Positions 1 through 7,225 are shown, numbered from the stretch's first letter. The stretch is DNA of 10,573 bases from JBLNBU01 sp050260215 (GCA_050260215.1 JBLNBU010000278.1:1-10573), one strand, 5' to 3'. A program made the numbers and translations. The notes: generated by a model not told the origin, from the sequence alone.

Positions 1-93
1 CAGGCCCAGCTGGGACTGCTGCCCGGCATGCGCGTCCACGCCCTTCTCAAGGCCGTCAACATTGCCCGCGGCGACGTGGCGGACAGGGGCTGA
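1..93 (+). CDS. C-terminal end of a TOBE/Mop-like (molybdate-binding) protein, partial
   Basis: The window opens inside a reading frame that gives 30 residues and stops with TGA. The segment LGLLPGMRVHALLKAVNI has the pattern G-x-x-P-G-x-x-V-x-A-x-x-K-A of the last strand-turn-strand of TOBE/Mop domains, which bind molybdate or tungstate in ModE regulators, ModC ATPases and free molbindins. The gene is convergent with modC, with only 2 nt between the two stop codons, so a molybdate role is favoured by context. A ModE-type regulator or a molbindin is the likeliest identity, but the N-terminal part that would decide this lies outside the window. I see the motif; the molybdate role is inferred from family and position. 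Confidence 0.6.
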   Translation, partial: QAQLGLLPGMRVHALLKAVNIARGDVADRG

Positions 94-95
94 CT

Positions 96-1013
96 TTACC
101 GGTGCTGCGGCGCCGGCAGGACGTTCCGGGTGCTGACCCGGCCGGGGCGGTCGACGGCGATGGTGATGTCGCGGGCGTGGATGCGCACGCGCACCAAGGT
201 GCCGACCGGCAGGTCGACGCGGGCGGCGACCAGGGTGCCGCCGACAAAGGACAAGGTCGACAGCCCGTAGGTGGGATCGTGGCCGGAGACGGTGGCCTTC
301 AACACCGCGCCCGCCTCGTAGCGGCCAGTGAGCGGGCGCAGGTCGGGGCGGCTCAGCACCTCTTCCACCGGCCCGACCACGGCGGCGCGGCCGCCGTCCA
401 TGATCGCCAGGGTATCGGCCAGGCGCAGCACCTCGTCCATGGCGTGACTGACATAAAGGATGGGAATGGCGAAGCGCCGCGCCAGCCGGCCGATGAAGGG
501 CAGAAGCTCGGCCTTGCGCGCACCGTCGAGCGCGGCCAGCGGCTCGTCCATTAAGAGGATGCGAGGGCTGGCCAGCAGGGCGCGGCCGATGGCGACGCGC
601 TGCCTCTCGCCCCCCGACAAAGTGGCCGGGCGGCGGGCCAGCAGATGGCCGACGCCCAGGACCTCGACCACGTCGTCGAAGGCGACCGCGCGCTCGGCCG
701 CCGGCACCCGGCGCATGCCGAATTCCAGGTTGGCGCGCACGTCGAGGTGGGGAAACAGCCGCGCGTCCTGGAAGACCATGCCCAATCGGCGGTTCTCGGG
801 CGGCACGTCGATGCCGGCGGCCTTGTCGAACAGCACCCGGCCGTCGACCTTGATGCGGCCTTCGTCGGGGCGGTAGAGGCCGGCGACCATGTTGACCACC
901 GAGCTCTTGCCCGAGCCGGAACGGCCGAACAGCGCCGTCACCCCCGCGCCCGCCGAAAGCTCGACATCAAGCTTGAAGTCGCCCTGGACGCGCCGGACCG
1001 CCAGTTCCAGCAT
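96..1013 (-). CDS. modC: Molybdate ABC transporter ATP-binding protein ModC, C-terminally short
   Basis: A 305-aa ATPase that would power molybdate import through ModB. All nucleotide-binding motifs are visible: Walker A GRSGSGKSS (about residues 30-38), Q-loop glutamine Q82 in MVFQDARLFPH, signature LSGGERQRVAIGRALL (132-147), Walker B ILLMDEP (152-158) and H-loop H190 in YVSHAMDE. A TOBE domain starts near residue 235, but the protein ends at STRNVLPAPQHR. In usual ModC proteins (about 350-360 aa) that motif is followed by the second half of the domain. The opposite strand beyond the stop does not continue it in another frame, so this is not a simple visible frameshift. The ATG start follows modB by 5 nt, with GAAGGGC upstream inside modB. 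The ATPase call is firm; transport activity without the half domain is inferred. Confidence 0.93.
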   Translation of the reverse strand: MLELAVRRVQGDFKLDVELSAGAGVTALFGRSGSGKSSVVNMVAGLYRPDEGRIKVDGRVLFDKAAGIDVPPENRRLGMVFQDARLFPHLDVRANLEFGMRRVPAAERAVAFDDVVEVLGVGHLLARRPATLSGGERQRVAIGRALLASPRILLMDEPLAALDGARKAELLPFIGRLARRFAIPILYVSHAMDEVLRLADTLAIMDGGRAAVVGPVEEVLSRPDLRPLTGRYEAGAVLKATVSGHDPTYGLSTLSFVGGTLVAARVDLPVGTLVRVRIHARDITIAVDRPGRVSTRNVLPAPQHR

Positions 1014-1018
1014 GGCCG

Positions 1019-1711
1019 TCAGCCCTTCAGCCGGCGGGCGATGCGCCGGCTCAAGATTTCCGAGGCCAGCAGGGCGGCGAACGCCACCGCCACCGAGATC
1101 ACGCACAGCCGCATGGCCGCCGCGTCGCCGCCCGGCACCTGGGTAGCCGCGTAAAGGGCGATGGGCAGGGTGCGGGTCTCGCCGGGGATGTTGGAGACGA
1201 AGGTGATGGTGGCGCCGAACTCGGACAGCGAGCGGGCAAAGGCCAGGATCACCCCGGCCAGCACCCCCGGCGCCGCCAACGGCAGGGTCACCGAGAAGAA
1301 GGTCTCGACCGGCCCGCAGCCCAGCGTGCGCGCCGCCTGCTCCAGGCCGCGGTCGACCGATTCCAGCGACAGGCGGATGGCGCGCACCATCAGCGGGAAG
1401 GCGATGACGGCGGACGCGATCGCCGCGCCTTTCCAGGTGAAGGCGACCGTGATCCCGAAGGTGTCGTACAGCCACGCCCCCACCGGCCCGCGGCGCCCCA
1501 GCAGCACCAGCAGCCCATAGCCGACCACCACCGGCGGCAGCACCAGCGGCAGGTGGATCAGTCCGTCGAGGACCGCCTTGCCGGGAAACTGGGCGCGGGC
1601 CAGCACCCAGGCCGCGGCGACGCCGAAGGGAAGCGAGCCGACCACCGCCCACACGGACACCAGCAGCGACAGCCGCAGCGCCTCGATCTCCAGCGGGGTC
1701 AGGCCGGCCAT
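1019..1711 (-). CDS. modB: Molybdate ABC transporter permease ModB
   Basis: A 230-aa inner-membrane permease, the usual ModB length, with several hydrophobic helices (for example about 12-38, 52-71, 95-112, 148-172 and 200-220). The cytoplasmic coupling loop typical of binding-protein-dependent permeases is visible at about 124-150 (EQAARTLGCGPVETFFSVTLP then LAAPG), the site where ModC docks. The sequence LPLVLPPVVVGYGLL is typical of ModB/CysT-like permeases. ATG at 1711 is chosen because it lies 5 nt after the modA stop and starts just before the first helix; the frame stays open further upstream only as an overlap with modA. Together with ModA and ModC it forms a complete molybdate importer. 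Orthology to ModB rather than a sulfate permease rests on the flanking modA and modC. Confidence 0.93.
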   Translation of the reverse strand: MAGLTPLEIEALRLSLLVSVWAVVGSLPFGVAAAWVLARAQFPGKAVLDGLIHLPLVLPPVVVGYGLLVLLGRRGPVGAWLYDTFGITVAFTWKGAAIASAVIAFPLMVRAIRLSLESVDRGLEQAARTLGCGPVETFFSVTLPLAAPGVLAGVILAFARSLSEFGATITFVSNIPGETRTLPIALYAATQVPGGDAAAMRLCVISVAVAFAALLASEILSRRIARRLKG

Positions 1712-1716
1712 GGCGG

Positions 1717-2472
1717 TCAGTTGACCTTGAAGCCGTAGCGGGCGAACACCCCCTTGGCCTCGGGCGTCGAAAGATATTCCAGGAACGCCTTTGCCGCCGG
1801 GTTGGCGCGCCCGGCCACCAGGGCGAAAGGATAGACGATGGGGTCGTGCATGGTGCCAGGAAAGGCGCCGACCACCTTGACCTTCTTCGACATCGCCGCA
1901 TCGGTGGCGTAGACCACGCCGAGCGCCGCCTCGCCGCGCTCGACGAAGGCCAGCGCCGCGCGCACCGAATCGGTGGCGGCGATCTTCGGCGCCACAGCGG
2001 CCCACTGGCCGGAGCGTTCCATCGCCTGGCGGAAATACACGCCGACCGGCACGGCGTCGGGATTGCCGGTGGCGATGCGTCCCGCCCCGGCCAGGGCGGC
2101 GACGTCGGTCTTCGGCCCCAGTTCAACCTTGTCCAGCGGACTGTCGGACGGGGCCACCAGCACCAGGGCATTGCCCAGCAGGTCGAGGCGCGACCCGGGC
2201 ACGACCAGCCCGCGGCCGGCCAGCCAGTCCATCCACTGCAGGTCGGCCGAGGCGAAGACGTCCGCCGGCGCCCCCTGCTCGATCTGGCGGGCCAGGGCGG
2301 ACGACGCGGCAAAGGTGGACTGGACCTTCTCGCCGGTCCTGGCGGTGAAGGCGTCGGCCACCTCGGCCAGCGCGTTGGTCAGCGAGGCGGCGGCGAACAC
2401 CCGCACCTCGGCCGACGCAGGCAGCGACAGGACCAGGGACAACAGGACGACGGCGAGACCACGGGCAAGCAT
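1717..2472 (-). CDS. modA: Periplasmic molybdate-binding protein ModA
   Basis: A 251-aa solute-binding protein that captures molybdate in the periplasm for ModBC. The N-terminus is a Sec signal peptide (one Arg, then a Leu/Val-rich core, predicted cleavage after PASA near residue 21). The mature protein starts EVRVFAAASLTNAL, the classical ModA opening, with S30 in the place of the first oxyanion-binding serine. TFAASSALARQIEQGAPADVF (about 53-73) carries the second serine (S57 or S58). VVYATDAA places Y188 where ModA proteins have the binding tyrosine. The ATG at 2472 is chosen over an ATG 28 codons upstream because it begins the signal peptide and is preceded by GGAGGT with a 6-nt spacer. 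It is the first gene of modABC. Sulfate or tungstate as an alternative ligand cannot be excluded by sequence alone. Confidence 0.94.
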   Translation of the reverse strand: MLARGLAVVLLSLVLSLPASAEVRVFAAASLTNALAEVADAFTARTGEKVQSTFAASSALARQIEQGAPADVFASADLQWMDWLAGRGLVVPGSRLDLLGNALVLVAPSDSPLDKVELGPKTDVAALAGAGRIATGNPDAVPVGVYFRQAMERSGQWAAVAPKIAATDSVRAALAFVERGEAALGVVYATDAAMSKKVKVVGAFPGTMHDPIVYPFALVAGRANPAAKAFLEYLSTPEAKGVFARYGFKVN

Positions 2473-2478
2473 GAGGGC

Positions 2479-2484
2479 ACCTCC
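2479..2484 (-). promoter_or_regulatory. Ribosome binding site of modA
   Basis: The minus strand reads GGAGGT, a near-perfect anti-Shine-Dalgarno match, 6 nt before the ATG at 2472. It decides the modA start, since the upstream in-frame ATG at 2556 would lie inside the end of gmd and would put 28 polar residues before the signal peptide. Confidence 0.75.
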
Positions 2485-2548
2485 GCTGTGTCCGGTTCGC
2501 GACAACCCGCGGCGGACGGCAAGGGAGCGTTGCAAGAAGCCTGCCGGT

Positions 2549-3613
2549 TCAGCCATGCACGTCGTTGCGCTGCTCGACGCCGGCCATGTCGGCGGCGACC
2601 ATCTCGGCGACCAGCTGCCTGAAGCCGATGGTGTGGCGCCAGCCCAGCTGGGTGTTGGCCTTGGTCGGGTCGCCGATCAGCAGGTCGACCTCGGTGGGGC
2701 GGAAATAGCGGGGGTCGATTTCGACCAGCACCCGGCCCGAATTGCGGTCGATGCCCTTTTCCTCGACGCCCTTGCCCTCCCAGGCGATGTCGCAGCCGAT
2801 CTCGGCGAAGGCCAGCTCGACGAACTCGCGCACGCTGTGGGTCTCGCCGGTGGCCAGCACGAAGTCTTCGGGCGTGGGCTGCTGCAGCATCAGCCACATG
2901 CCGCGCACGTAATCCTTGGCGTGGCCCCAGTCGCGCTTGGCATCCAGGTTGCCCAGGTACAACTTGTCCTGCATGCCCTTGGATATGGCGGCGACGGCGC
3001 GGGTGATCTTGCGGGTGACGAAGGTCTCGCCGCGGGTCGGGCCCTCGTGATTGAACAAGATGCCGTTGCAGGCATAAAAGCCATAGGCCTCGCGGTAGTT
3101 GACCGTGATCCAGTAGGCGTACAGCTTGGCCGCGGCATAGGGGCTGCGCGGATAGAACGGCGTGGTCTCGCGCTGCGGCACCTCCTGGACCTTGCCGTAC
3201 AGCTCGGAGGTCGAGGCCTGGTAGAACCGGGTCTTGTCCTTCAGGCCCAGGATGCGGATGGCTTCCAGCAGGCGCAGCGTGCCCAGCGCGTCGGCATTGG
3301 CGGTGTATTCGGCGGTCTCGAAGCTGACCTGGACGTGGCTTTGGGCGGCCAGGTTGTAGACCTCGTCGGGCTGCACCTCCTGCATGATGCGGATCAGGTT
3401 GGTCGCATCGGTCAGGTCGCCGTAGTGCATGAAGAAGCGCACGCCGCGCTCGTGCGGGTCGTGGTAGAGGTGGTCGACGCGCGCGGTGTTGAACGACGAG
3501 GAGCGGCGCTTGATGCCGTGCACCTCGTAGCCCTTTTCCAGCAGCAGCTCCGCCAGATAGGCGCCGTCCTGGCCGGTCACGCCGGTGATCAATGCTTTCT
3601 TGGGCGCAGCCAT
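2549..3613 (-). CDS. gmd: GDP-mannose 4,6-dehydratase
   Basis: A 354-aa cytoplasmic short-chain dehydrogenase/reductase of the extended type. It converts GDP-D-mannose to GDP-4-keto-6-deoxy-D-mannose, the branch point to GDP-fucose, GDP-rhamnose, GDP-perosamine and related sugars for surface polysaccharides. Visible motifs are the NADP-binding TGVTGQDG at 10-17, RRSSSFNTARVDHLY (36-50) and NLAAQSHVQVSFE (87-99). The catalytic set is T135 and E137 in STSELYG, with Y159 and K163 in YAAAK. Length and motifs match the family throughout. The start is the ATG directly before AAPKKALITG; only a weak purine tract (GAAAAAGA) precedes it. modA follows 76 nt downstream on the same strand without an obvious terminator, while a TPR-methyltransferase gene is divergent. 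The downstream reductase/epimerase partner is not in this window. Confidence 0.96.
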   Translation of the reverse strand: MAAPKKALITGVTGQDGAYLAELLLEKGYEVHGIKRRSSSFNTARVDHLYHDPHERGVRFFMHYGDLTDATNLIRIMQEVQPDEVYNLAAQSHVQVSFETAEYTANADALGTLRLLEAIRILGLKDKTRFYQASTSELYGKVQEVPQRETTPFYPRSPYAAAKLYAYWITVNYREAYGFYACNGILFNHEGPTRGETFVTRKITRAVAAISKGMQDKLYLGNLDAKRDWGHAKDYVRGMWLMLQQPTPEDFVLATGETHSVREFVELAFAEIGCDIAWEGKGVEEKGIDRNSGRVLVEIDPRYFRPTEVDLLIGDPTKANTQLGWRHTIGFRQLVAEMVAADMAGVEQRNDVHG

Positions 3614-3741
3614 CGTCTTTTTCGCAACTCGAGCCGTTCGTCCGGGCGGCCACATTAGAACAACCGCCACTGCCGCGGGAGGGCTTTTTTCCGCCGGGCG
3701 GCTGGCGCACAATGGCGCCCCCGCACCCGGCCCGAGGCCCC
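3614..3741. other. Divergent intergenic region between gmd and the TPR-methyltransferase gene
   Basis: This 128-nt spacer must hold promoters for both divergent genes. It is less GC-rich near the gmd side and includes TTCTAATG on the minus strand, which could be a -10 element, but I find no good -35 partner. A GCCGCC/GGGCGG-type short inverted repeat (CCGCCGGGCGG) lies around 3692-3702. No small gene is supported here. Confidence 0.4.
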
Positions 3742-5517
3742 ATGTCCACAGTCGCCAAGTCCCTGCTCGCCCATGCCGGCCTGACCGCCGCCCGGACCAA
3801 GGGGCAACCCGCGGCGCTGGCCGGGGCCGAGGCGGCCTTGGCCGACGGTCGGACGGCCGAGGCGCTGGACCTTTTCCGCCTGGCCCAGCTGGATGCGCCC
3901 GCGGACGCGCGCGTGCTGTGCGGCGTCGGCGACTGCCTGGCCCGGCTGGGACGGCTGGGCGAGGCGGCGGCCGCGGTGCTGGCGGCGCTGGAAGCGGACG
4001 GCAGGAACGCGAGCGCCCTGGCGCTGATCGGCCGCATCGGCGCCCAGGTGGCGCTGGCCGGCGGCGCCGCCCTGCCGACGAGGCCCGGCGCCAAGGCGCT
4101 GCTGGCCGTCTTCGCCTGCGACACCGTCGACCACCAGCAGATGCTGGCGCTGGCGCTGGCCTATCTGCAGGCCACGCCGTTTGCCCGCGCCCTGGCGGGG
4201 GGCGGCGCCGCCTGGCTGCTGTCGGCCGAGGGGGCGGCAGTGATGGCCGACCCGGTGCTGCAGGCCATGCTGGCGCGCACCGTCAACCTGGACCCTGCGA
4301 TCGAGGCGATGCTGACCGAGCTGCGCCGGCTGGTCATCCTGGACCGGCGCTGGCGCGACGTGCCGCCGGCCTTCCTGGCCGCCCTGGCCCGGCAGTGCCG
4401 CAACAACGAGTGGGTGTGGTTCGAGACCGAGGCCGAGCAGGCCGCCCTGGCCGAATTGGGGACCGAGCTGGCCGGCCGGATGGAGCACCGCGCCAAGGTA
4501 GGGCCCGAGTTGCTGGCCTGGGCGCTTTATCGCCCGCTCGCCCGGCTGCCCGGCTTCACCGAGCTGGGCCGGCGCATCCCGGTGGCCGAACCGGCCACCC
4601 GCGCCTTCGCCGCCGAGGAGGTCCGCGCCGCGCGCGAGGAGGCGCAGGCCCGGGCCGAGATCCCGGTGCTGACCGCCCTGTGCGGCGAGGTCTCGGAACG
4701 GGTGGCCGCCCAGTACGAGGAACATCCCTATCCCCGCTGGCTGGGACTGACCCCGCCCGAGGCCGATCCCGCGCACGCCCATGTCGAGGACGTGCTGGTG
4801 GCCGGCTGCGGCACCGGCAAGCAGGCGGTGGCGGCGGCCTTGACCTACGGCCCCCAGGCCCGGGTGCTGGCCGTCGACATCAGCCGCGCCTCGCTGGCCT
4901 ATGCGGTGCGCATGACCCGGCGGCTGAAGGTGACGACCGTCGACTACGCCCAGGCCGACATCCTGGCCCTGGGCGGTCTGGACCGGCGCTTCGACGTGGT
5001 CGAGTGTACCGGCGTGCTGCATCATATGGACGACCCCATGGCCGGCTGGCGGGTGCTGGCCGGGCTGTTGAAGCCGGGCGGCACCATGCGGGTGTCGCTG
5101 TACAGCCGCACCGCGCGCGCCGCGGTCATCGCCTGCCGCGAGCTGATCGCCCGCTCCGGCATCGGCGACGACGACCAGTCCATCCGCCGCTTCCGCCGCG
5201 AGCTGATGGCCGGCGCCCATCCGGGTGCCGCCCTGGCGGCCACCTCGGCCGACCTCTACGCCCTGTCGGAAGTGCGTGACCTTTTATTCCACGCCCGCGA
5301 GGTCCAGTTCGACCTGCCGGCGATCGAGGCGGCCCTGGCCGAGCTGGGGCTGGAGTTCGTCGACCTGGGGGTGCCGCCCGCCCAGGCCGCCCGCCTGCTG
5401 GCCGAAGCCGGGGAGCGGCCCGGCGAATCGCCGCTGGCCTGCTGGCACCGCATCGAACAGCACCATCCCCGCCTGTTCGAAGGAATGTACCGCTTCCGCT
5501 GCCGCAGGCCGGCCTGA
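3742..5517 (+). CDS. TPR-like repeat protein with C-terminal SAM-dependent methyltransferase domain
   Basis: A 591-aa cytoplasmic protein. The N-terminal part (about 25-100) is Ala/Leu-rich and helical with TPR-like spacing (ALADGRTAEALDLFRLAQLD, then LARLGRLGEAAAAVLAALEAD). A less recognisable helical middle follows. The C-terminal part is a class I methyltransferase: QYEEHPYPRW at 324-333, motif I VLVAGCGTGK at 351-360, an acidic motif II residue in LAVDIS, and FDVVECTGVLHHMDDP at 417-432 followed by LLKPGG. The QYEEHPYPRW signature precedes the SAM site in a family of TPR-methyltransferases of unknown substrate. ATG at 3742 is chosen because GAGG lies 4 nt upstream; an in-frame ATG at 3712 has no ribosome site. 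The gene is divergent from gmd, so modification of a glycan or glycosylated protein is a reasonable but unproven guess. Confidence 0.85.
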   Translation: MSTVAKSLLAHAGLTAARTKGQPAALAGAEAALADGRTAEALDLFRLAQLDAPADARVLCGVGDCLARLGRLGEAAAAVLAALEADGRNASALALIGRIGAQVALAGGAALPTRPGAKALLAVFACDTVDHQQMLALALAYLQATPFARALAGGGAAWLLSAEGAAVMADPVLQAMLARTVNLDPAIEAMLTELRRLVILDRRWRDVPPAFLAALARQCRNNEWVWFETEAEQAALAELGTELAGRMEHRAKVGPELLAWALYRPLARLPGFTELGRRIPVAEPATRAFAAEEVRAAREEAQARAEIPVLTALCGEVSERVAAQYEEHPYPRWLGLTPPEADPAHAHVEDVLVAGCGTGKQAVAAALTYGPQARVLAVDISRASLAYAVRMTRRLKVTTVDYAQADILALGGLDRRFDVVECTGVLHHMDDPMAGWRVLAGLLKPGGTMRVSLYSRTARAAVIACRELIARSGIGDDDQSIRRFRRELMAGAHPGAALAATSADLYALSEVRDLLFHAREVQFDLPAIEAALAELGLEFVDLGVPPAQAARLLAEAGERPGESPLACWHRIEQHHPRLFEGMYRFRCRRPA

Positions 5518-5530
5518 CGGCGCCGTACCG

Positions 5531-5544
5531 CCCCGAACTCGGGG
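5531..5544. repeat. Short inverted repeat just after the methyltransferase gene
   Basis: CCCCGA, two bases, then TCGGGG forms a perfect 6-bp inverted repeat 13 nt after the stop codon. As RNA it could fold as a 5-bp GC stem with a 4-nt loop. No T-tract follows, so it is at best a weak or Rho-assisted terminator; a protein-binding palindrome is an alternative. Confidence 0.35.
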
Positions 5545-5641
5545 ATGTGCGCGGCAGTTCCACAAACGCCGCGAAGTAGTCATACCCTCAGCATAGTCCG
5601 TTCCTCGGGAGGCGGCCGCATCGATACGCTTTCGGATGATC

Positions 5642-5670
5642 TCGACAAACCGGAAGAGAATCGGTACTAC
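5642..5670 (+). promoter_or_regulatory. Candidate sigma70-type promoter for mlaA-mlaC
   Basis: TCGACA at 5642-5647 matches the -35 consensus in 5 of 6 positions. TACTAC at 5665-5670 matches the -10 consensus in 3 of 6. They are separated by exactly 17 nt and lie about 90-110 nt upstream of the mlaA start, in the least GC-rich part of the 266-nt spacer. The weak -10 makes this a candidate only. The rest of the spacer (5518-5783) shows no supported gene. Confidence 0.3.
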
Positions 5671-5783
5671 GGTGGAGTACGGTCGCTTTTTTGTCTTTTC
5701 CGTCCCGACATTGCCACGGACGGCGCGCGATCCGGTGGGGGACTCCGAGAAGGGGGTCCGATATGAAGGAAGGGGTTCTGGTC

Positions 5784-6539
5784 ATGAAGACGTTCGTAGG
5801 GTGCCTGGCTGCAACCGCCGTGGCGGCGTTCCTCGCCGGCTGCGCCGAAGTGCCGACGGATCCCGAGGATCGCGCCGAGTTCGAGGCCATCAACGACCCG
5901 CTCGAGCCGACCAATCGCGCCATCTTCGACTTCAACATGGCGCTTGACCGGAACATCGCCAAGCCGGTGGCCAAGACCTATCACGAGCAGGTTCCCGAGG
6001 TGGCGCAGAAGGGCATTCACAACGCGCTGAACAACCTCAGGGCGCCGATGACCTTCATCAACGACGTGCTGCAGGGCGAGCCCGACCGCGCCGCGCAGAC
6101 CATGGTGCGTTTCATGTTCAACAGCACCGCCGGCCTGGGCGGCCTGTACGACATCGTCACCGACACCAACGGCCCGCGCTATCACAGCGAGGACCTGGGC
6201 CAGACCATGGCCGTCTGGGGCGTCGGCGATGGCCCCTATCTGATGCTGCCGTTCTTCGGCCCGTCCAATCCCCGCGACGCCGTCGGCACCGGCGCCGAGT
6301 ACGTCGCCGATCCGGTCGGCTATGTGGACATCGCCACCTGGGCGACCGCGTCGAAGACCGGCGTCGGCGTCGTCGACGAGCGCACCCAGTACCTGGACCC
6401 GCTCGACGAGCTCGAGCGCGGCTCGCTCGACTTCTACGCCGCGCTGCGCAGCGTCTATCGCCAGCGCCGCGCCAACGACATCGCCAACAAGGACCTGCCG
6501 CTGTCCGAGTCGTTCAAGGCGGGCGGGAGCAAGAAGTGA
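5784..6539 (+). CDS. mlaA: MlaA (VacJ) outer-membrane lipoprotein of the phospholipid-trafficking Mla pathway
   Basis: A 251-aa lipoprotein that sits in the outer membrane and extracts mislocalised phospholipids from its outer leaflet for delivery to MlaC. The first 19 residues form a lipoprotein signal ending in LAG, with C20 as the lipidated cysteine. Family hallmarks are NDPLEPTNRAIFDFN, MVRFMFNSTAGLGGLYD, EDLGQTMAVWGVGDGPYLML, PFFGPSNPRDAVG and, near the C-terminus, YLDPLDELERGSLDFYAALR. Two starts are plausible: ATG 5784 (chosen, normal-length signal peptide, AAGGAAGGGG upstream) and ATG 5763, which adds seven residues and has GAGAAGGGGG at 6-nt spacing. The stop overlaps the start of mlaC. 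The identity is firm; the exact start is not. Confidence 0.93.
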   Translation: MKTFVGCLAATAVAAFLAGCAEVPTDPEDRAEFEAINDPLEPTNRAIFDFNMALDRNIAKPVAKTYHEQVPEVAQKGIHNALNNLRAPMTFINDVLQGEPDRAAQTMVRFMFNSTAGLGGLYDIVTDTNGPRYHSEDLGQTMAVWGVGDGPYLMLPFFGPSNPRDAVGTGAEYVADPVGYVDIATWATASKTGVGVVDERTQYLDPLDELERGSLDFYAALRSVYRQRRANDIANKDLPLSESFKAGGSKK

Positions 6540-7162
6540 TGCACCTGGTGCGGAGGAGTGCGGCGGGCCTGGCCGCCGCACTGTTCGTGTGCCTGGCCGG
6601 CAACCATCCGGCCGGTGCCGTGGAAGTCGGCGCTGCCAAGAGCTACGTGGCCGACACCTTCCGGACCGCGGTGGCGACCTTCAGCGTCGAGATGCCGAAG
6701 GACAAGCGCCGGGGCGAACTGCGAGACTTCATCAACAAGTTCGGTGACCTGGGGCTGACCTCGCAGGACATCCTGGGCCGCTACTGGACTCGCGCAAGCG
6801 TCGAGGACCGCAGCCGCTTCCGCGACACCATCGGCGACTACCTGCTGGCGACCTGGGCGGCCGACGTCGAGACGGTGCCGGACGACGTCTACCTCGAGGT
6901 CGGCGAGGCCGAATCCAAGGGCGAGCGCGTCATCGTCCATTCCGTCACCAACAAGCCGGGCGACACGCCGAGCAACGTCGACTGGCTGGTCGGCGACCGC
7001 CCCGACGGCACGCCCTTCATCGCCGACATCACCATCAGCGGCGTCAGCCTGGCCAACACCATGCGCGAGGACTTCACCGCGGTGCTGCGCAGCAACGGCG
7101 GCAAGATGGACGCTCTGCTCGAGGTCATGCGCAAGAAGATGGCGGAGCCGCGGACCAAGTAG
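6539..7162 (+). CDS. mlaC: MlaC (Ttg2D) periplasmic phospholipid carrier
   Basis: A 207-aa secreted protein of the MlaC/Tol-Ttg2 family, which shuttles phospholipids across the periplasm between MlaA and the inner-membrane MlaFEDB complex. The N-terminus MHLVRR with an Ala/Leu core and cleavage near AGA (residue 27) is a Sec signal peptide. The mature part shows family-typical stretches: FINKFGDLGLTSQDILGRYW, FRDTIGDYLLATWA, and the sequence DWLVGDRPDGTPFIADITISGVSLANTMREDF, cited here only in pieces: DWLV, DITISGVSLA, REDF. The mlaA stop and this ATG share one base (TGATG), and GGGAG lies 9 nt upstream, so translation is probably coupled. A GTG one codon earlier is an equal alternative start. 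No mlaF, mlaE, mlaD or mlaB follows in the window. Confidence 0.9.
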   Translation: MHLVRRSAAGLAAALFVCLAGNHPAGAVEVGAAKSYVADTFRTAVATFSVEMPKDKRRGELRDFINKFGDLGLTSQDILGRYWTRASVEDRSRFRDTIGDYLLATWAADVETVPDDVYLEVGEAESKGERVIVHSVTNKPGDTPSNVDWLVGDRPDGTPFIADITISGVSLANTMREDFTAVLRSNGGKMDALLEVMRKKMAEPRTK

Positions 7163-7210
7163 GGTTGACGCGGCCGCCGGGCCGGCCTCACATCAAGGGG
7201 TAAACTGCCC

Positions 7211-7216
7211 GGAGAG
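7211..7216 (+). promoter_or_regulatory. Ribosome binding site of the 92-aa gene
   Basis: GGAGAG lies 9 nt before the ATG at 7226 and supports this start for the short unknown gene. Confidence 0.55.
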
Positions 7217-7225
7217 ATCGGCCCG

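Noticed and set aside
1014..2312. Upstream extension of the modC frame through modB and modA
   Set aside because: The extension is out of frame with ModB and ModA, is Arg/Gly/Pro-rich and ends where the true ModC start lies, 5 nt after the modB stop.
1973..3658. Plus-strand open frame of 561 codons opposite modA and gmd
   Set aside because: It lies antisense to two clearly recognised genes, its product has no domain and is low-complexity (Ala/Gly/His/Asp-rich); typical shadow frame in GC-rich DNA.
2379..4124. Minus-strand frame of 581 codons across gmd and the methyltransferase
   Set aside because: Shadow of gmd in another frame, with compositionally biased product and no motifs.
3655..5220. 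Minus-strand frame of 521 codons opposite the methyltransferase
   Set aside because: Antisense shadow rich in Gly, Gln and His, with no recognisable domain.
3585..5279. Second plus-strand frame of 564 codons over the methyltransferase
   Set aside because: Gly/Arg/Ala-rich product without motifs; the overlapping frame carries the SAM-binding signature.
5664..5692. GTACT/AGTAC inverted repeat followed by a T-run, as a terminator
   Set aside because: The stem has only 5 bp and the T-run begins several bases after it; the same bases fit a promoter -10 better.
5545..5766. 73-codon plus-strand frame ending on the mlaA start region (ATGA overlap with ATG 5763)
   Set aside because: No convincing ribosome site, biased composition, and it spans the promoter-like region; a leader gene cannot be excluded but is not supported.
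7171..7184. GC hairpin CGGCC/GGCCG after mlaC as a terminator
   Set aside because: Short stem, no T-tract, and similar GC repeats are common by chance at this composition.
7165..7206. TTGACG and TAAACT as a promoter of the 92-aa gene
   Set aside because: The spacing is 30 nt, far from the usual 16-18 nt.
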